From the NCBI GenBank assembly GCA_031431195.1, contig JANPCU010000011.1, positions 4,318 through 68,317 on the forward strand: DNA of 64,000 bases. The letters run 5' to 3'. A program made the translations under genes and the position numbers. The stretch is from TH-plancto1 sp031431195. GTDB taxonomy: Bacteria; Planctomycetota; Planctomycetia; Planctomycetales; Planctomycetaceae. This document shows, piece by piece, positions 37,712 to 46,912 of the stretch (the stretch's first letter is position 1; every line of letters starts with the position of its first letter). Below the pieces are notes generated by a model. It was not told where the DNA came from and made no database searches. It saw only the letters and a program-made list of their open reading frames with translations.

Positions 37712-38731
37712 TTACTTCTTCAATCCTGGGGCGGGAGCAGTTTGCATAGACGTATTCGCCTGCTCGATCAGCTTTAAGAAATCGTTGGTCGTATCGACTT
37801 CATCACGTCCCGTGGGGAGTACGAACTTGAAGGAAGTCGGGGGGACGGGTTGATCCACCGTCATGTTACGGAATGCCAGAAACATGATCGCCCGCTCCCC
37901 TGTGACTGCCCCGGTATCGCTCTGTTCATTTTTCAGATAGGTTATCTTCACGGGCAGTAATGTGTCAGCTGCGAAGTAGACCTGCACGGAATCGGGAAAG
38001 AAGGGGACCAAGTTTGCCAGGATCTCTTTGGCGTTTTCGCCGAGGCCCGCCTGGTACTTCTGGAGCACGACCGGGTCCCAACCGCCGTAGTAGACGCGGC
38101 ATTTCCGCCCCTCGAACTCCTCTTCGGTGACTCGCTGGCCGATCATGCAGCGGTCGATCGACGCGAGAATCGCAGGCAGTCCGCCGATCCCCATTTCGGC
38201 TCCCAGACTGGCCACTGGCAGATTCAAGGTGTTCTCTGTGGCCGCGAGAATCTTTTGGACATCCCGGCGTGTATAGACAACATCGGGGTCTTTGGCTCCG
38301 AATTTGCCGATGGCCTTTTCCGTATGCAGAATCGTCCCGTCGCAGATCTCTCTCAGCGACCCCTGCATTGAACCGACTCGGATCTTGTACTCCAACCTGA
38401 GCTTGGGAAACGATCCGGAGAGATACGTCCCCGCCGCCTCGAGACGGCGCTCTCCGAGAATAATCTGCTGCTGCATGTCGGCCTGCAAAGATTGCCGGTT
38501 GAGCAGCTGACTGCGGGCCTCCAATAACAGCTGATCCGCCTCCGCCTTGTCTTCCGGGGACGATTCCGCAGCGGGTTTGTTACCGAGGGCTGCGTCGGAA
38601 CTCTTTTCGTCGACGGCCTTTTCGGCAGCTGCGGGAGGATCCTGTAGAGCCTGGACGGAGCGAATTCCCGCCCAGCCGATCCCGAGCAGGAGAACGGAGC
38701 AGGACAGCGCGAGTGTGGAGGGAGTTTTCAT
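37712..38731 (-). CDS. Secreted hypothetical protein (339 residues)
   Basis: From the ATG at 38731 the protein has a signal peptide (STLALSCSVLLLGIGWAGI), an Ala/Glu/Lys-rich linker, a helical region (EARSQLLNRQSLQADMQQQI) and a beta-rich domain with LRLEYKIRVGSMQGSLREIC and CRVYYGGWDPVVLQKYQAGL. The fold recalls LolA/LolB-like lipoprotein carriers (outer-membrane lipoprotein-sorting type), with 'leads to measured decrease' sequence signals absent, so this is a guess. The frame is open far upstream only because it is antisense to the next gene. Confidence 0.65.
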   Translation of the reverse strand: MKTPSTLALSCSVLLLGIGWAGIRSVQALQDPPAAAEKAVDEKSSDAALGNKPAAESSPEDKAEADQLLLEARSQLLNRQSLQADMQQQIILGERRLEAAGTYLSGSFPKLRLEYKIRVGSMQGSLREICDGTILHTEKAIGKFGAKDPDVVYTRRDVQKILAATENTLNLPVASLGAEMGIGGLPAILASIDRCMIGQRVTEEEFEGRKCRVYYGGWDPVVLQKYQAGLGENAKEILANLVPFFPDSVQVYFAADTLLPVKITYLKNEQSDTGAVTGERAIMFLAFRNMTVDQPVPPTSFKFVLPTGRDEVDTTNDFLKLIEQANTSMQTAPAPGLKK

Positions 38732-39001
38732 GTTGGCGCGAAAATGACGGATTTGCCAAAGATTCCCAAGGCAACGGTCCGAATACAAAGACTGACTGCG
38801 AGTGGGCAGTGGAGTTCTTTCTGCGATCAGAAGGAAACCCTGCCTGTCGAGGACGTTCAACCTCGACCACAGATCAGCTCCTTGTGGGGGACTGCGTCTG
38901 GGACGGAACCGCAAGTGGTCGGGATTGTAGCGGCAACAACTGACGTGGGTCGACCGCAACCGGAACGATTCGATAAGTCCAGCTTCCAAAAAGGGTGTGC
39001 G

Positions 39002-40189
39002 ATGAGATTTTACTTCCTCGCATTGGGGACCTTGGTGATCGTGTGCGTCGGATGCGCAGACGGCCAGCAACTGGTTCGCAAGAACGAATACCATGCTCCT
39101 CCAGCTCAAATGCTGGCCCAGCCGGGCCCCATGGTCGGAGGCCCCGGACCAGGGGTCATGTCCATGAACTTCCCGCCGCCGGGGATTCAGCAGGTGGGCT
39201 ACGATTGTCCTCCGGGTTATCCGGGCGGATACGGTGGAGGTTACGGCGGCGGACCACAGCGAACCAGCCAGGTTCGCTTCCTCGGCCCCGAGGGCATGCA
39301 CGTGGGCTGGCAGATCGGTCAAGGCTTCGCCGAGCACCAGATCCTCGCTCCGGGCCGGTACAACTTCGCTCAAGGTGCGACGTACCGGTTGAAGCTCAGC
39401 GATGTGCCCGGTCGCGAAGGTCTGACGGTCTACCCGACGCTCCACATCTATCCGACGCAGACCCAGACCAGTGCATATTTGTCGCACAACGCTCTGCCAC
39501 TGCGGATCAATGACGAGGATCTCGATCAGATCGAGACGAACAACTACGTCACCAAGGTCATCTACCTGCCAGACGCCAAGTATCAAGAGCTGGCGATTGC
39601 CGGTGTCGAGGAACTCGTCTCGACCCGCCTCGGACCGGGACTCGATCCTGTGGCCGAAGCCGACCGTCGCGGCACCATCATGGCTGTGATCCGCATGGGC
39701 AACATGGACTACGAAATGCCCGGCCAGTTGAATGCCGTGAGCCAGACCGGGGCCGACAGTGCCATCGATCTGGTGGATGGCGAAGCCGGTCAGTTCGTGC
39801 CGCCTCAGCCGATCAGTGATTTCCAGTCGACCGGGGGCAACATCCCCAGTGACATGGTCATGGGTGGACCCGCTGGTCCCGGCCAGCCTCCTTACGACAT
39901 GATCGCTGGCATCAATGCTCCGATGTACGGTTATCCTTCGGTCGGCACGCCGATCGGGCTGCCCGGACCTCCGCACATTCCGTTCGGTCGGCCTGCGGGT
40001 CTGAAGTCTCACACGGTCCGCAACCTGACCGATGTCGATCTGGGCGAGCCCGTGGATCACCTGCTCTACGACGTGCGGCATGAGCCAGGCATTCGGATGC
40101 CACATCCGGTCAAGCATGTCGAGTACACCGAAACCCATCCGGTCTATCGTCCGGGCGAGACCTCGGTCCCCGCGTGGGCGGACCAGTAA
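39002..40189 (+). CDS. Envelope lipoprotein sharing a domain with its neighbour
   Basis: A 395-residue protein from the ATG at 39002, with a lipoprotein signal (LGTLVIVCVGC). A Pro/Gly-rich segment with GGYGGGYGGG precedes a conserved-looking domain (APGRYNFAQGATYRLKLSDV, then GLTVYPTLHIYPT and NNYVTKVIYLPD), which also occurs in the next gene. A long Pro/Gly-rich C-terminus ends with repeated His and Pro (HPVKHVEYTETHPVYRPGE). It is the first of three co-oriented envelope genes up to 42942. The function is unknown. Confidence 0.75.
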   Translation: MRFYFLALGTLVIVCVGCADGQQLVRKNEYHAPPAQMLAQPGPMVGGPGPGVMSMNFPPPGIQQVGYDCPPGYPGGYGGGYGGGPQRTSQVRFLGPEGMHVGWQIGQGFAEHQILAPGRYNFAQGATYRLKLSDVPGREGLTVYPTLHIYPTQTQTSAYLSHNALPLRINDEDLDQIETNNYVTKVIYLPDAKYQELAIAGVEELVSTRLGPGLDPVAEADRRGTIMAVIRMGNMDYEMPGQLNAVSQTGADSAIDLVDGEAGQFVPPQPISDFQSTGGNIPSDMVMGGPAGPGQPPYDMIAGINAPMYGYPSVGTPIGLPGPPHIPFGRPAGLKSHTVRNLTDVDLGEPVDHLLYDVRHEPGIRMPHPVKHVEYTETHPVYRPGETSVPAWADQ

Positions 40190-40590
40190 TACTGAGTGCG
40201 GGGACAACCAGCGGGTCGCACACCCACCTCGCTGGTGGACCTTTTGAATTCCACGCGGTGGGTCGTGTTCCGCGACCCACCGTGTTTTTGTTGGGGGGGG
40301 GAGTCTCCCTCGACATCCAACATACATCATCATCAATCCCCCTGTTCCGCTCTGAACTCACCTGACCAGAGAGAAAGCCACCGATGAACACAGATAAACA
40401 CAGATGATTGCCCCTCCTCATCTGTGTTTATCTGTGTTTATCTGTGTTTATCTGTGTTCATCGGTGTTTATCGGTGGCTCATTCTCCTCCCTTCTGTCGT
40501 TCACATCCGTTGTGGAAACGAAGAGAAGGAACCGCGATCCGGGCAAAGCTCAAAGCTCAAAGCTCAACCCTCAACCCTCAACGTGTTCCT
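40190..40590. other. Intergenic region with inverted repeat
   Basis: Four hundred bases between the two related envelope genes. It contains the inverted-repeat element at 40377-40479 and, just before the next ATG, short tandem runs of CAAAGCT and CAACCCT. No gene is apparent. Confidence 0.5.
40377..40479. repeat. 'ATGAACACAGATAA' inverted-repeat element, copy 2
   Basis: Left arm AGCCACCGATGAACACAGAT (from 40377) pairs with the right arm ending TGTTTATCGGTGGCT (to 40479). The right side contains four tandem units of TCTGTGTTTA, so the arm has expanded by slippage. The first copy is at 21214-21330. Confidence 0.8.
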
Positions 40591-41274
40591 ATGCGATTTC
40601 CAGCCCACGTTGCCATCGCTCTGCTCCTCACTCTGGTGAGCCTGACCCCGGTCCAGGCTCAGAGTAAGTTCGGGAAGACGGGGAAGTACTATCCCCTCGA
40701 TCATCGCAAGCCGGTCGGCGAAGCGGGACGCTGGCAGGTCATCGCTCAGCCGGGGATTCAGCACTACGTCCAGCCGGTCCAGATCAAGCTCCCCACCACG
40801 GGCGAAGTCTCGTTCTACAACGGCAGCCCGCAACCGGCTGTCACTCTGCCCGCCCCGGCCCAGGCAGGCATGCAGGTCGGATATGCCTACCGCATCAAGA
40901 TCGCCAACATCCCCGAGTACCCCGGCCTCGAGATCTACCCGTCGATTGAGCTGCTCGGACGCCTGCACCCGCCCGCCGAACTCAAGGACAAGTACCCGGT
41001 CCCCGTCGAGATTACTCCCGAGGAGATCGAGGCGGTCATGAAAGACCAGATGGTCACCAAGGTCATCTACCTCGAACAGCCGCAGGTCGCCACCCCTTCG
41101 CGCCAGGTCGACGGCCGCTCGCACGTCGAGTCACTCGGTGTCGAGGTCAATCTGCTCGAGGCAGCTGACCAGCGCGGTCGCCCGATTGCCATCCTCCGCA
41201 TCGGCGGTCGCATCCCCGATATGAACTCCTCCGAAGACGAGTTCTACTCCACCAGCCCGATCACCCTGCCGTAG
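40591..41274 (+). CDS. Secreted protein, paralogue of the preceding lipoprotein
   Basis: A 227-residue protein from the ATG at 40591 with a signal peptide (HVAIALLLTLVSLTPVQAQS). Its core (GYAYRIKIANIPEYPGLEIY, later MKDQMVTKVIYLEQPQ) matches the core of the upstream gene in order and spacing (YRLKLSDVPGREGLTVYP; NYVTKVIYLPD), then both continue to an IAILRIG / MAVIRMG strand. The two are diverged duplicates, and here the Gly/Pro extensions are missing. No function is known. Confidence 0.75.
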   Translation: MRFPAHVAIALLLTLVSLTPVQAQSKFGKTGKYYPLDHRKPVGEAGRWQVIAQPGIQHYVQPVQIKLPTTGEVSFYNGSPQPAVTLPAPAQAGMQVGYAYRIKIANIPEYPGLEIYPSIELLGRLHPPAELKDKYPVPVEITPEEIEAVMKDQMVTKVIYLEQPQVATPSRQVDGRSHVESLGVEVNLLEAADQRGRPIAILRIGGRIPDMNSSEDEFYSTSPITLP

Positions 41275-41490
41275 TGGGATAGGCTTCCAGCCTGTCATCA
41301 ACAGAGACTCAGAAGCCAGATTGTGGAACACTAATCTTCACTGATCACCACTAATCCGGAAAAGATTAGTGGTAATTAGCGATGATCAGTGTTCCCAAAT
41401 CCCCCTCCAGCGGCATGTCCCAGAGAACACTCACTGCCAGCTTGATCGTGTGTCGTTGATCGCAGACGACAGGCTGGAAGCCTATCCCAC
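41274..41490. repeat. Nested inverted repeats after the envelope gene
   Basis: Perfect 23-base outer arms lie at 41274-41296 (GTGGGATAGGCTTCCAGCCT...) and 41468-41490. Inside them, a second inverted repeat at 41339-41391 pairs CACTGATCACCACTAATC with GATTAGTGG and TGATCAGTG. The left arm begins at the last base of the upstream stop codon. Confidence 0.85.
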
Positions 41491-41526
41491 GGGCCGCCAT
41501 CAGACACTGTTCAGGAAGACCTCCCC

Positions 41527-42942
41527 ATGAGTTCACCCCTCTTCCGCCCACAACGCCCGCTCCTGTCGCGCTCGGCCCGCTGGACGGCGCTGCTGGGAGC
41601 CTGCCTGCTCACCTCCTCGTGCGCCAACCAACGGCCCACGGTCCAGACTAGCCGCGCACCGCGCACAGAGGTGGCCCAGGCCCCCGCCGCGCGGGCCACT
41701 CTCGACGATGCTCCCGAGGCCATCGTGACCACGCACCGCGCTCAAAGCCCACAGCTCGCCCCACCTACTGAGGACATTCACTTTCAGCAGCGGCTCAAGA
41801 GCAGCACCGTTCGCAGTGGGTCCGATCACGATCTGAGCCAACCACAGTCGATCCAGCAGACCGGCTATGACGAGGCCGTATGCCCGCCACCTTTGAGCTA
41901 CAGCTGCGAGCCGCGCGAGTACGTCGACACCCCCGGCTGTCCTCAAGACGGCATGCCCTGCCGCAGCTGCCAACCGTCATACGCTCCCCTGATCGGAGCA
42001 CTCCCCGCCACACGCATCGATTCCGAGCCGTTCTACTACGGCGACGAGTACATCTGTGATGGTGGCGACGAAGGCTACCCCGTCCATTACCACGGCCCCG
42101 ACATGCAGGGTGTCGAGACGGAGGACACCGTTGTCGAGTTCCACGACAACCACGGTGAACGCCGCGTACAGCCGAGTAACAAGGTCTGCATCTATGCCCC
42201 GCGCTTTGCCTCGGTCCGCTCGGCCACGGCTCCCATCGCCGGTGTCCAGATCGCCAAGGTGGCTGGCGCTCACGATGGCCAATCGGTCGTCGGCTACAAC
42301 GCTCAAATGCGGATCGACGAGAACCGCCGTGTCGATCAGTTGGAGACCTTCCGCCTGCGATCGCGGGCCAGTGGACTCGGTCAGCAGCAGACGGACAATA
42401 TGTTCGACGCCACGCAGTCGGTGTCCGTCCACGCCAAGCTGATCAACCTCTACGAAGCCCGTAAGTTCATCACCGATGGCCAGTACGTCCAGGGCGAGAA
42501 CGCGGTCATCGCCGATGGAATGGCCGCAGCGGGTGTCTGGTCCCGTGACTTGAACCCGGTCGTCTCCGCCAGCGATGTCACCGGTCAGCAAGTGAACACC
42601 GTCACCAATGTCGAAGCGTATGTCGGGGTGGAAGATCCACGCGGACCGGGCCAGCTGCGAGTGGTGAAACTCGCGGACAAGTCGGTCGCCGAAATTGGCG
42701 ACACCGTCGAGTTCACCATCCGGATCGACAACCTGGGTGGCCTCGAATTGACGAAGGTGATGCTGGTTGACAACCTGACTCCCCGCTTGGAGTACATTGA
42801 CGGTTCGGCGACGAATACCATCGATGGCGAGTTGCTGATTGAGGACAACGGCGAGGGCAGTTCAAAGCTGACCTTCCGTCTCTCCGAGCCGCTGAAGGGC
42901 AAGACCGGCGGCGTGCTGAAGTTCCAGTGCCTGGTCCGGTAA
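41527..42942 (+). CDS. DUF11-domain envelope lipoprotein
   Basis: A 471-residue protein. The N-terminus ALLGACLLTSSCANQ fits a lipoprotein signal. After a Cys-rich region (CPPPLSYSCEPREYVDTPGC) comes a helical/beta central part, then a C-terminal DUF11 (OmcB-like beta-sandwich) domain: VVKLADKSVAEIGDTVEFTI, NLGGLELTKVMLVDNLTP and LKFQCLVR. DUF11 domains build cysteine-linked or modular cell-surface layers. It closes the 39.0-42.9 kb envelope cluster. Confidence 0.82.
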   Translation: MSSPLFRPQRPLLSRSARWTALLGACLLTSSCANQRPTVQTSRAPRTEVAQAPAARATLDDAPEAIVTTHRAQSPQLAPPTEDIHFQQRLKSSTVRSGSDHDLSQPQSIQQTGYDEAVCPPPLSYSCEPREYVDTPGCPQDGMPCRSCQPSYAPLIGALPATRIDSEPFYYGDEYICDGGDEGYPVHYHGPDMQGVETEDTVVEFHDNHGERRVQPSNKVCIYAPRFASVRSATAPIAGVQIAKVAGAHDGQSVVGYNAQMRIDENRRVDQLETFRLRSRASGLGQQQTDNMFDATQSVSVHAKLINLYEARKFITDGQYVQGENAVIADGMAAAGVWSRDLNPVVSASDVTGQQVNTVTNVEAYVGVEDPRGPGQLRVVKLADKSVAEIGDTVEFTIRIDNLGGLELTKVMLVDNLTPRLEYIDGSATNTIDGELLIEDNGEGSSKLTFRLSEPLKGKTGGVLKFQCLVR

Positions 42943-42979
42943 GCGTCGTTTTTTTCTCGCGGGGAGAACTGAGACATTT

Positions 42980-43051
42980 CGTAGGACGGACGTCCTCGTC
43001 CGTCCGTGTGGAAAGCCTCGCAGAGCGACCGACGAGGACGTCCGTCGTACG
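42980..43051. repeat. 'CGTAGGACGGACGTCCTCGT' inverted repeat, copy 1
   Basis: Left arm CGTAGGACGGACGTCCTCGT (from 42980) pairs with GACGAGGACGTCCGTCGTAC (43031-43050). Homology to the copy at 54763-54837 extends beyond the arms on both sides (GAGACAT before; GTGTGAAGTAT after), so the element is about 120 bases long. Confidence 0.85.
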
Positions 43052-43134
43052 TCTCATTTTGGCCCGTGTGAAGTATAAATCGCCAGCCCGCTGCGCCAGC
43101 CAGCTCCGCGTGCTAAAGTTCTATCTGGCCAGAT

Positions 43135-43325
43135 TGCGTGGGTGGCGGTGTCAGGAGGCTTTGCGGATGGCCCCGACTGGGGAGACCGTCGCTCGCCGGA
43201 TCTCCGACCGCTGCCTCGAAAGTTTCGCCCAGGACGATCGAGTCACCCGTTTCCTCGATCGAATCGCTCAGCCGTGTCCAGCCTCGCCGGGGCCATCCGC
43301 AAAGCCTCCTGACCCCGTCACCTGT
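43135..43325. repeat. 'GGGGTCAGGAGGCTTTGC' inverted-repeat element, copy 2
   Basis: Left arm 43135-43177 and right arm 43286-43322, nearly identical to those at 33961-34130. The 108-base loop does not match the first copy, although it contains several 'CGATCGA'-like pieces. Confidence 0.85.
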
Positions 43326-43406
43326 CGGCTCGTCACCGGAGCCATTCCGCTCTAAACTCTGAGTGAATCAGACACCCTCGCACGACCGGAACGGGATGAA
43401 ACGCGT

Positions 43407-44636
43407 ATGACGAACCGACGGCTCGTGCTCCGCTCCGCAACATGGATGCTCTGCTCACTGGGTGTGCTGCTGCTGAGTTTGGGCGGAGTCGCAGTTCAGG
43501 GCGCGGACCGACCTCCGGCACCGCCCGTCGCCCAGCGCCTCTGCCCGCTCGTGATTACCGCTGAGCAGGTCAGGCCGCATGTCGAGTACCTCGCCAGCCC
43601 GGAACTCGGCGGGCGGGACGGGGCCGGAGCGACACTCGCAGCGGAGTATCTGGCGAAGACCCTCCGCGAGGCTGGCCTCCAACCCCTCTTCGGTAGCGAG
43701 TTCTTCCAACCGATCCCCGGCAGCGTCCAGTCTGACGGCACCCAACCCGAGATCGGTCGCAACGTCGGCGCGATCTGGCCAGGGTCGGACCCAATATTAA
43801 AGGACGATGTCATCCTGCTCGCGGCCCACTATGACCATCTCGGGATGCGGCGAGGACAGCTGCATCCGGGGGCGGATGACAATGCCAGCGGGGTGGCGAT
43901 GCTGCTGGAGACAGCGCGTCTCGTGTCGTCGCTGCCCCACAAGCCGCGTCGCAGCATTGCGTTCGTCGGCTTCGATATGGAGGAGGAGTTGCTCTACGGC
44001 TCACGCTGGTTCGCCGCACATCCGCCGGTGCCGCTCACTCGCATCAAACTGATGGTCACCGCTGATCTGATTGGGCGATCACTGGGGGATTTGCCGCTTC
44101 CTTTGGTGTTCCTGTTCGGGTCGGAGTATTCGCCCGAGTTGCGAACACGCCTAGCCGAGGTCGGCACACCCAGCGGACTCGAGGTCGGTCGTCTGGGAGT
44201 CGACTTCATCGGCAACCGCAGTGACTACGTCCCCTTCCGAGATCAGCGCATTCCGTTCCTGTTCTTCTCAACCGGCGAGCATCCCGACTACCACACCCCG
44301 CGCGATACCCCCGACCGGATCGAGTACGACAAGCTGGCCCGCATCAGCAGCGTCATGGCCCAGCTAATCGTCCAAGTTGCCAATGCGGACAAGGCCCCCG
44401 TGTGGAATGCTCAGCCGGAGCCCGACCTCGAAGAGGCCCGTACGATGGAGCGAGTGACAGAAGTCATGTTGTCCGAGGAGGCCGCCGGGCACCGTCAGTT
44501 TTCTACGACTGTCCGCTTCGTCGCCGAGCAGACGCTGTCGAAAACCTGTTACATGCGCGAGCGTGGCCGATTGACCGCCGACGAGCGAGTCTGGCTCAAG
44601 CGGAGTGCGCAGTTCCTGCTGCTGAGTGCGTTTTGA
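43407..44636 (+). CDS. M28-family zinc peptidase, secreted
   Basis: A 409-residue aminopeptidase-like protein. It has a signal peptide (WMLCSLGVLLLSLGGVAVQG) and an M28 catalytic domain with the metal ligands in place: His in LLAAHYDHLG, the bridging Asp in PGADDNASGVAML, Glu pair in GFDMEEELLYGS, Asp in ADLIGRS and His in EHPDYHTPRDTPD. An extra helical tail of about 100 residues follows. It probably works outside the cytoplasm on peptides. Confidence 0.94.
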   Translation: MTNRRLVLRSATWMLCSLGVLLLSLGGVAVQGADRPPAPPVAQRLCPLVITAEQVRPHVEYLASPELGGRDGAGATLAAEYLAKTLREAGLQPLFGSEFFQPIPGSVQSDGTQPEIGRNVGAIWPGSDPILKDDVILLAAHYDHLGMRRGQLHPGADDNASGVAMLLETARLVSSLPHKPRRSIAFVGFDMEEELLYGSRWFAAHPPVPLTRIKLMVTADLIGRSLGDLPLPLVFLFGSEYSPELRTRLAEVGTPSGLEVGRLGVDFIGNRSDYVPFRDQRIPFLFFSTGEHPDYHTPRDTPDRIEYDKLARISSVMAQLIVQVANADKAPVWNAQPEPDLEEARTMERVTEVMLSEEAAGHRQFSTTVRFVAEQTLSKTCYMRERGRLTADERVWLKRSAQFLLLSAF

Positions 44637-44957
44637 GAAACGGCGGAGAGATGAATTGCTCTCGCAAGAACATTCGTCATCTGCCTGGACTGCTCACTCC
44701 GCGAAGGCGGTTTTTATGGATCGAGTCCGGTGACTGGAGTCGAGTTTGGCGCGCAGCCCCTGGAAACTGACCTTCGCATGAGCCCCTCGATCGATGGCAA
44801 CGACTCAGGGGGGCAGGCGACTGGTCACTCATGACTCACCGTTCGCCTCGCATGGCGTCGCGGCCCTGCCATTTGCCATCCGCATCCCCTTCCGCGACAC
44901 TCTCAACAGGAAAAGCAGCACCCGCGCCGCCTACCCTCCGCTTCCTTCTGGCTCTCT
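44637..44957. other. Intergenic region, nothing recognised
   Basis: About 320 bases between co-oriented genes. I see no gene, strong hairpin or repeat copy here. It should contain the promoter of the membrane protein gene that follows. Confidence 0.45.
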
Positions 44958-46409
44958 ATGAACTTCGCCGTCATTGCGGACGACATCACGTTCTCCAGCC
45001 TGTCCGACATGATCGGGTTATGGCACGGTGAGGTCGTCGCTGTCGCTGGGACGGTCCGCAGTGAGCAGCTTCCGCCCGGAGTGAATGCGGGATGGGAGCT
45101 TGGCTCCGAGACGCCAAAGCCCGTCGAGGCCGTGCTGGCCTCGGGAGCGGTCCCCACTGTAACGACAGTTGTCCCGCCACTCGTACGGCAGGGGCTGGCG
45201 GTATGGCTGATCCCGGAATCGGTTCTCGGCTCAGACTTCGTCTATGCGCAGATTCCCCTCGATGAGGAGTTCCCCGACCAGTTGCGGGCGGTCTGGCCGT
45301 TGAGACAATCCCCCGCCGTCCTCGAGCTGAGGCGACAGCTGGCCACGGGTTACTTGGGAATGGTGCTGCATCTGCAAATGGAGAGGTCGGTCGCGTGCGG
45401 CCCATCGTTCAATCCGGCGACTGCCGAGGCGGCCTGGCTCCAAGATGCGGATCTGTTGCGGACGCTGGCGGGCGGAGACTATCGGCGGGTCACGGCGATC
45501 CATTCGGGCTTGACCGCCGCAGGGATCTCGACCGCTTCGGTCGGCCTGAGCGGCGAGGCGGTGCCGGACGCGATGTGGGCCTTTCGCGGGGGGGCTGTCT
45601 GGCGAGCAGAGCTGACGGTTACGACCGAACGCGGGGCCTCGGTGCTGTCGTGGGAGGGAAACTCGGCACCGACGCTGACGATCAATTGCCATGTGGTCGA
45701 ATTGCCGGCCCCAGCCGGGAGGGCGAGGCTCCTGCCAGCCTCGAATGCCGACACGCTGCCCATCGGAGTGACCCCCTGGAGCGAGGCCGTGCGGGCGTTC
45801 GACTTGCTCGATGCCGCGCGGCGTTCCCTCGTGCGCCGCCGCACCGTGGAACTCCAGTTCGAGTCGACCTCCGAACGGAGCCAATTCAAGACGCACATGA
45901 CCACGGTCGGCTGCGGTCTGTTGCTGTACACGATGTTCGGACTGATCGGGATCTTGTTTGTCGGTCGGATGTTCGACCCCCGCGACACGCAGCAGAAGCA
46001 ATCCGAGGTGGCCGGGTTTGTTTTGACCGAGGAGGCATTTTACCTGGATGATGCAGACGATTTGCGAGCACTGAGCCCACTAGGCCGTGAAACCTTGACG
46101 GGGATCATCGAGAATTACCAGCGTCGATCAGCAACGATTCTCATCGAGGGAGAATCGGAACCTGCGGACTCGACAGGGAATCAGTGCCGTGCAATGGTCA
46201 TTCAAGAACTGACCGCCGCCAACCTCAAAGACGTGGAGGTCCGCACGCTGGTGCGTCCGCTGCGGGGCCTGTGGTTCAAACGCGGGATGATCCTGGCCTG
46301 GGTCGTTCTCTTTCTGCCACTGGGAATTTTTCTGGTCATCCAAGTCTTGATCGGCGTCACGCCCACGGCGAAATCGGGAGTGACCGACAAGGGGACAGCG
46401 ATTCCTTGA
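44958..46409 (+). CDS. Membrane protein of unknown function
   Basis: A 483-residue protein. The first 310 residues look soluble and beta-rich (SDMIGLWHGEVVAVAGTVRS; VYAQIPLDEEFPDQLRAVWP). A hydrophobic helix at about residues 318-334 (VGCGLLLYTMFGLIGILFVG) leads to a cytoplasmic-looking domain, and a last helix at about 448-465 (MILAWVVLFLPLGIFLVIQV). No catalytic motif is recognised. It lies between a peptidase and a PilZ gene, which does not suggest a role. Confidence 0.65.
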   Translation: MNFAVIADDITFSSLSDMIGLWHGEVVAVAGTVRSEQLPPGVNAGWELGSETPKPVEAVLASGAVPTVTTVVPPLVRQGLAVWLIPESVLGSDFVYAQIPLDEEFPDQLRAVWPLRQSPAVLELRRQLATGYLGMVLHLQMERSVACGPSFNPATAEAAWLQDADLLRTLAGGDYRRVTAIHSGLTAAGISTASVGLSGEAVPDAMWAFRGGAVWRAELTVTTERGASVLSWEGNSAPTLTINCHVVELPAPAGRARLLPASNADTLPIGVTPWSEAVRAFDLLDAARRSLVRRRTVELQFESTSERSQFKTHMTTVGCGLLLYTMFGLIGILFVGRMFDPRDTQQKQSEVAGFVLTEEAFYLDDADDLRALSPLGRETLTGIIENYQRRSATILIEGESEPADSTGNQCRAMVIQELTAANLKDVEVRTLVRPLRGLWFKRGMILAWVVLFLPLGIFLVIQVLIGVTPTAKSGVTDKGTAIP

Positions 46410-46912
46410 GAGCTCATTCCTGAAACCAGCCGCCAGAGAGACTCTCGGGACATGCACCGTGTCCCGATGGGCAATTTTTCCTCGCGCGGCGCTGAGCGAG
46501 ACGTCTGGACGAGCCAGACCAGCGTCAGCACTGGGTGTTCGGGCGAGAGAACTCCGCTGGCCCGAGTGGCTGGTGGCGACGTGAATGACCGGAACAGAGT
46601 CGGTGCCAGGGGCGACGCTGTCGGGCTGGAACACCCCGGCTCACGCCGGGGGCTCGCCAGAATGTTTCATGGCGCGCCGCGCGGAGTATATTTCGGTCGG
46701 ATCGGGCCGGTTGTATCAAACAACTCGATGAATACGGCATGTGGCATTCGGAGCACATGCCGATGCTGTGAGCGGTTGCACACGTGTTTCCGGATCACCT
46801 CTGATTCTGAAAAAAGTCGAACTCAGCACTCCAGTCCACGAGCTATGGTTGCTCCAGGGCGACACAAGACGCTGTCCCCCGATCTCCCGACTGTTCCCCT
46901 GTGAGTCTTGCG
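46410..46912. other. Intergenic region with small repeat
   Basis: About 500 bases without a convincing gene. It holds the element at 46626-46659. The part from 46690 to 46800 is less GC-rich and may contain the promoter of the PilZ gene. Confidence 0.45.
46626..46659. repeat. 'ACCCCGGCTCACGCCGGGG' hairpin, copy 1
   Basis: CTGGAACACCCCGGCTCACG followed by CCGGGGGCTCGCCA: a perfect CCCCGGC / GCCGGGG hairpin with a TCAC loop and a conserved flank. Almost the same sequence occurs at 61407-61439. Confidence 0.8.

Larger units (their letters stand above)
42943..43406. other. Intergenic region with two repeat elements
   Basis: About 460 bases without a gene, but with two different inverted-repeat elements side by side (42980-43051 and 43135-43325). 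Confidence 0.5.

Noticed and set aside
38732..40336. Upstream extension of the minus-strand secreted protein gene
   Set aside because: The frame is open for another 1.6 kb only because it is antisense to the lipoprotein gene at 39002; the signal peptide begins at 38731.
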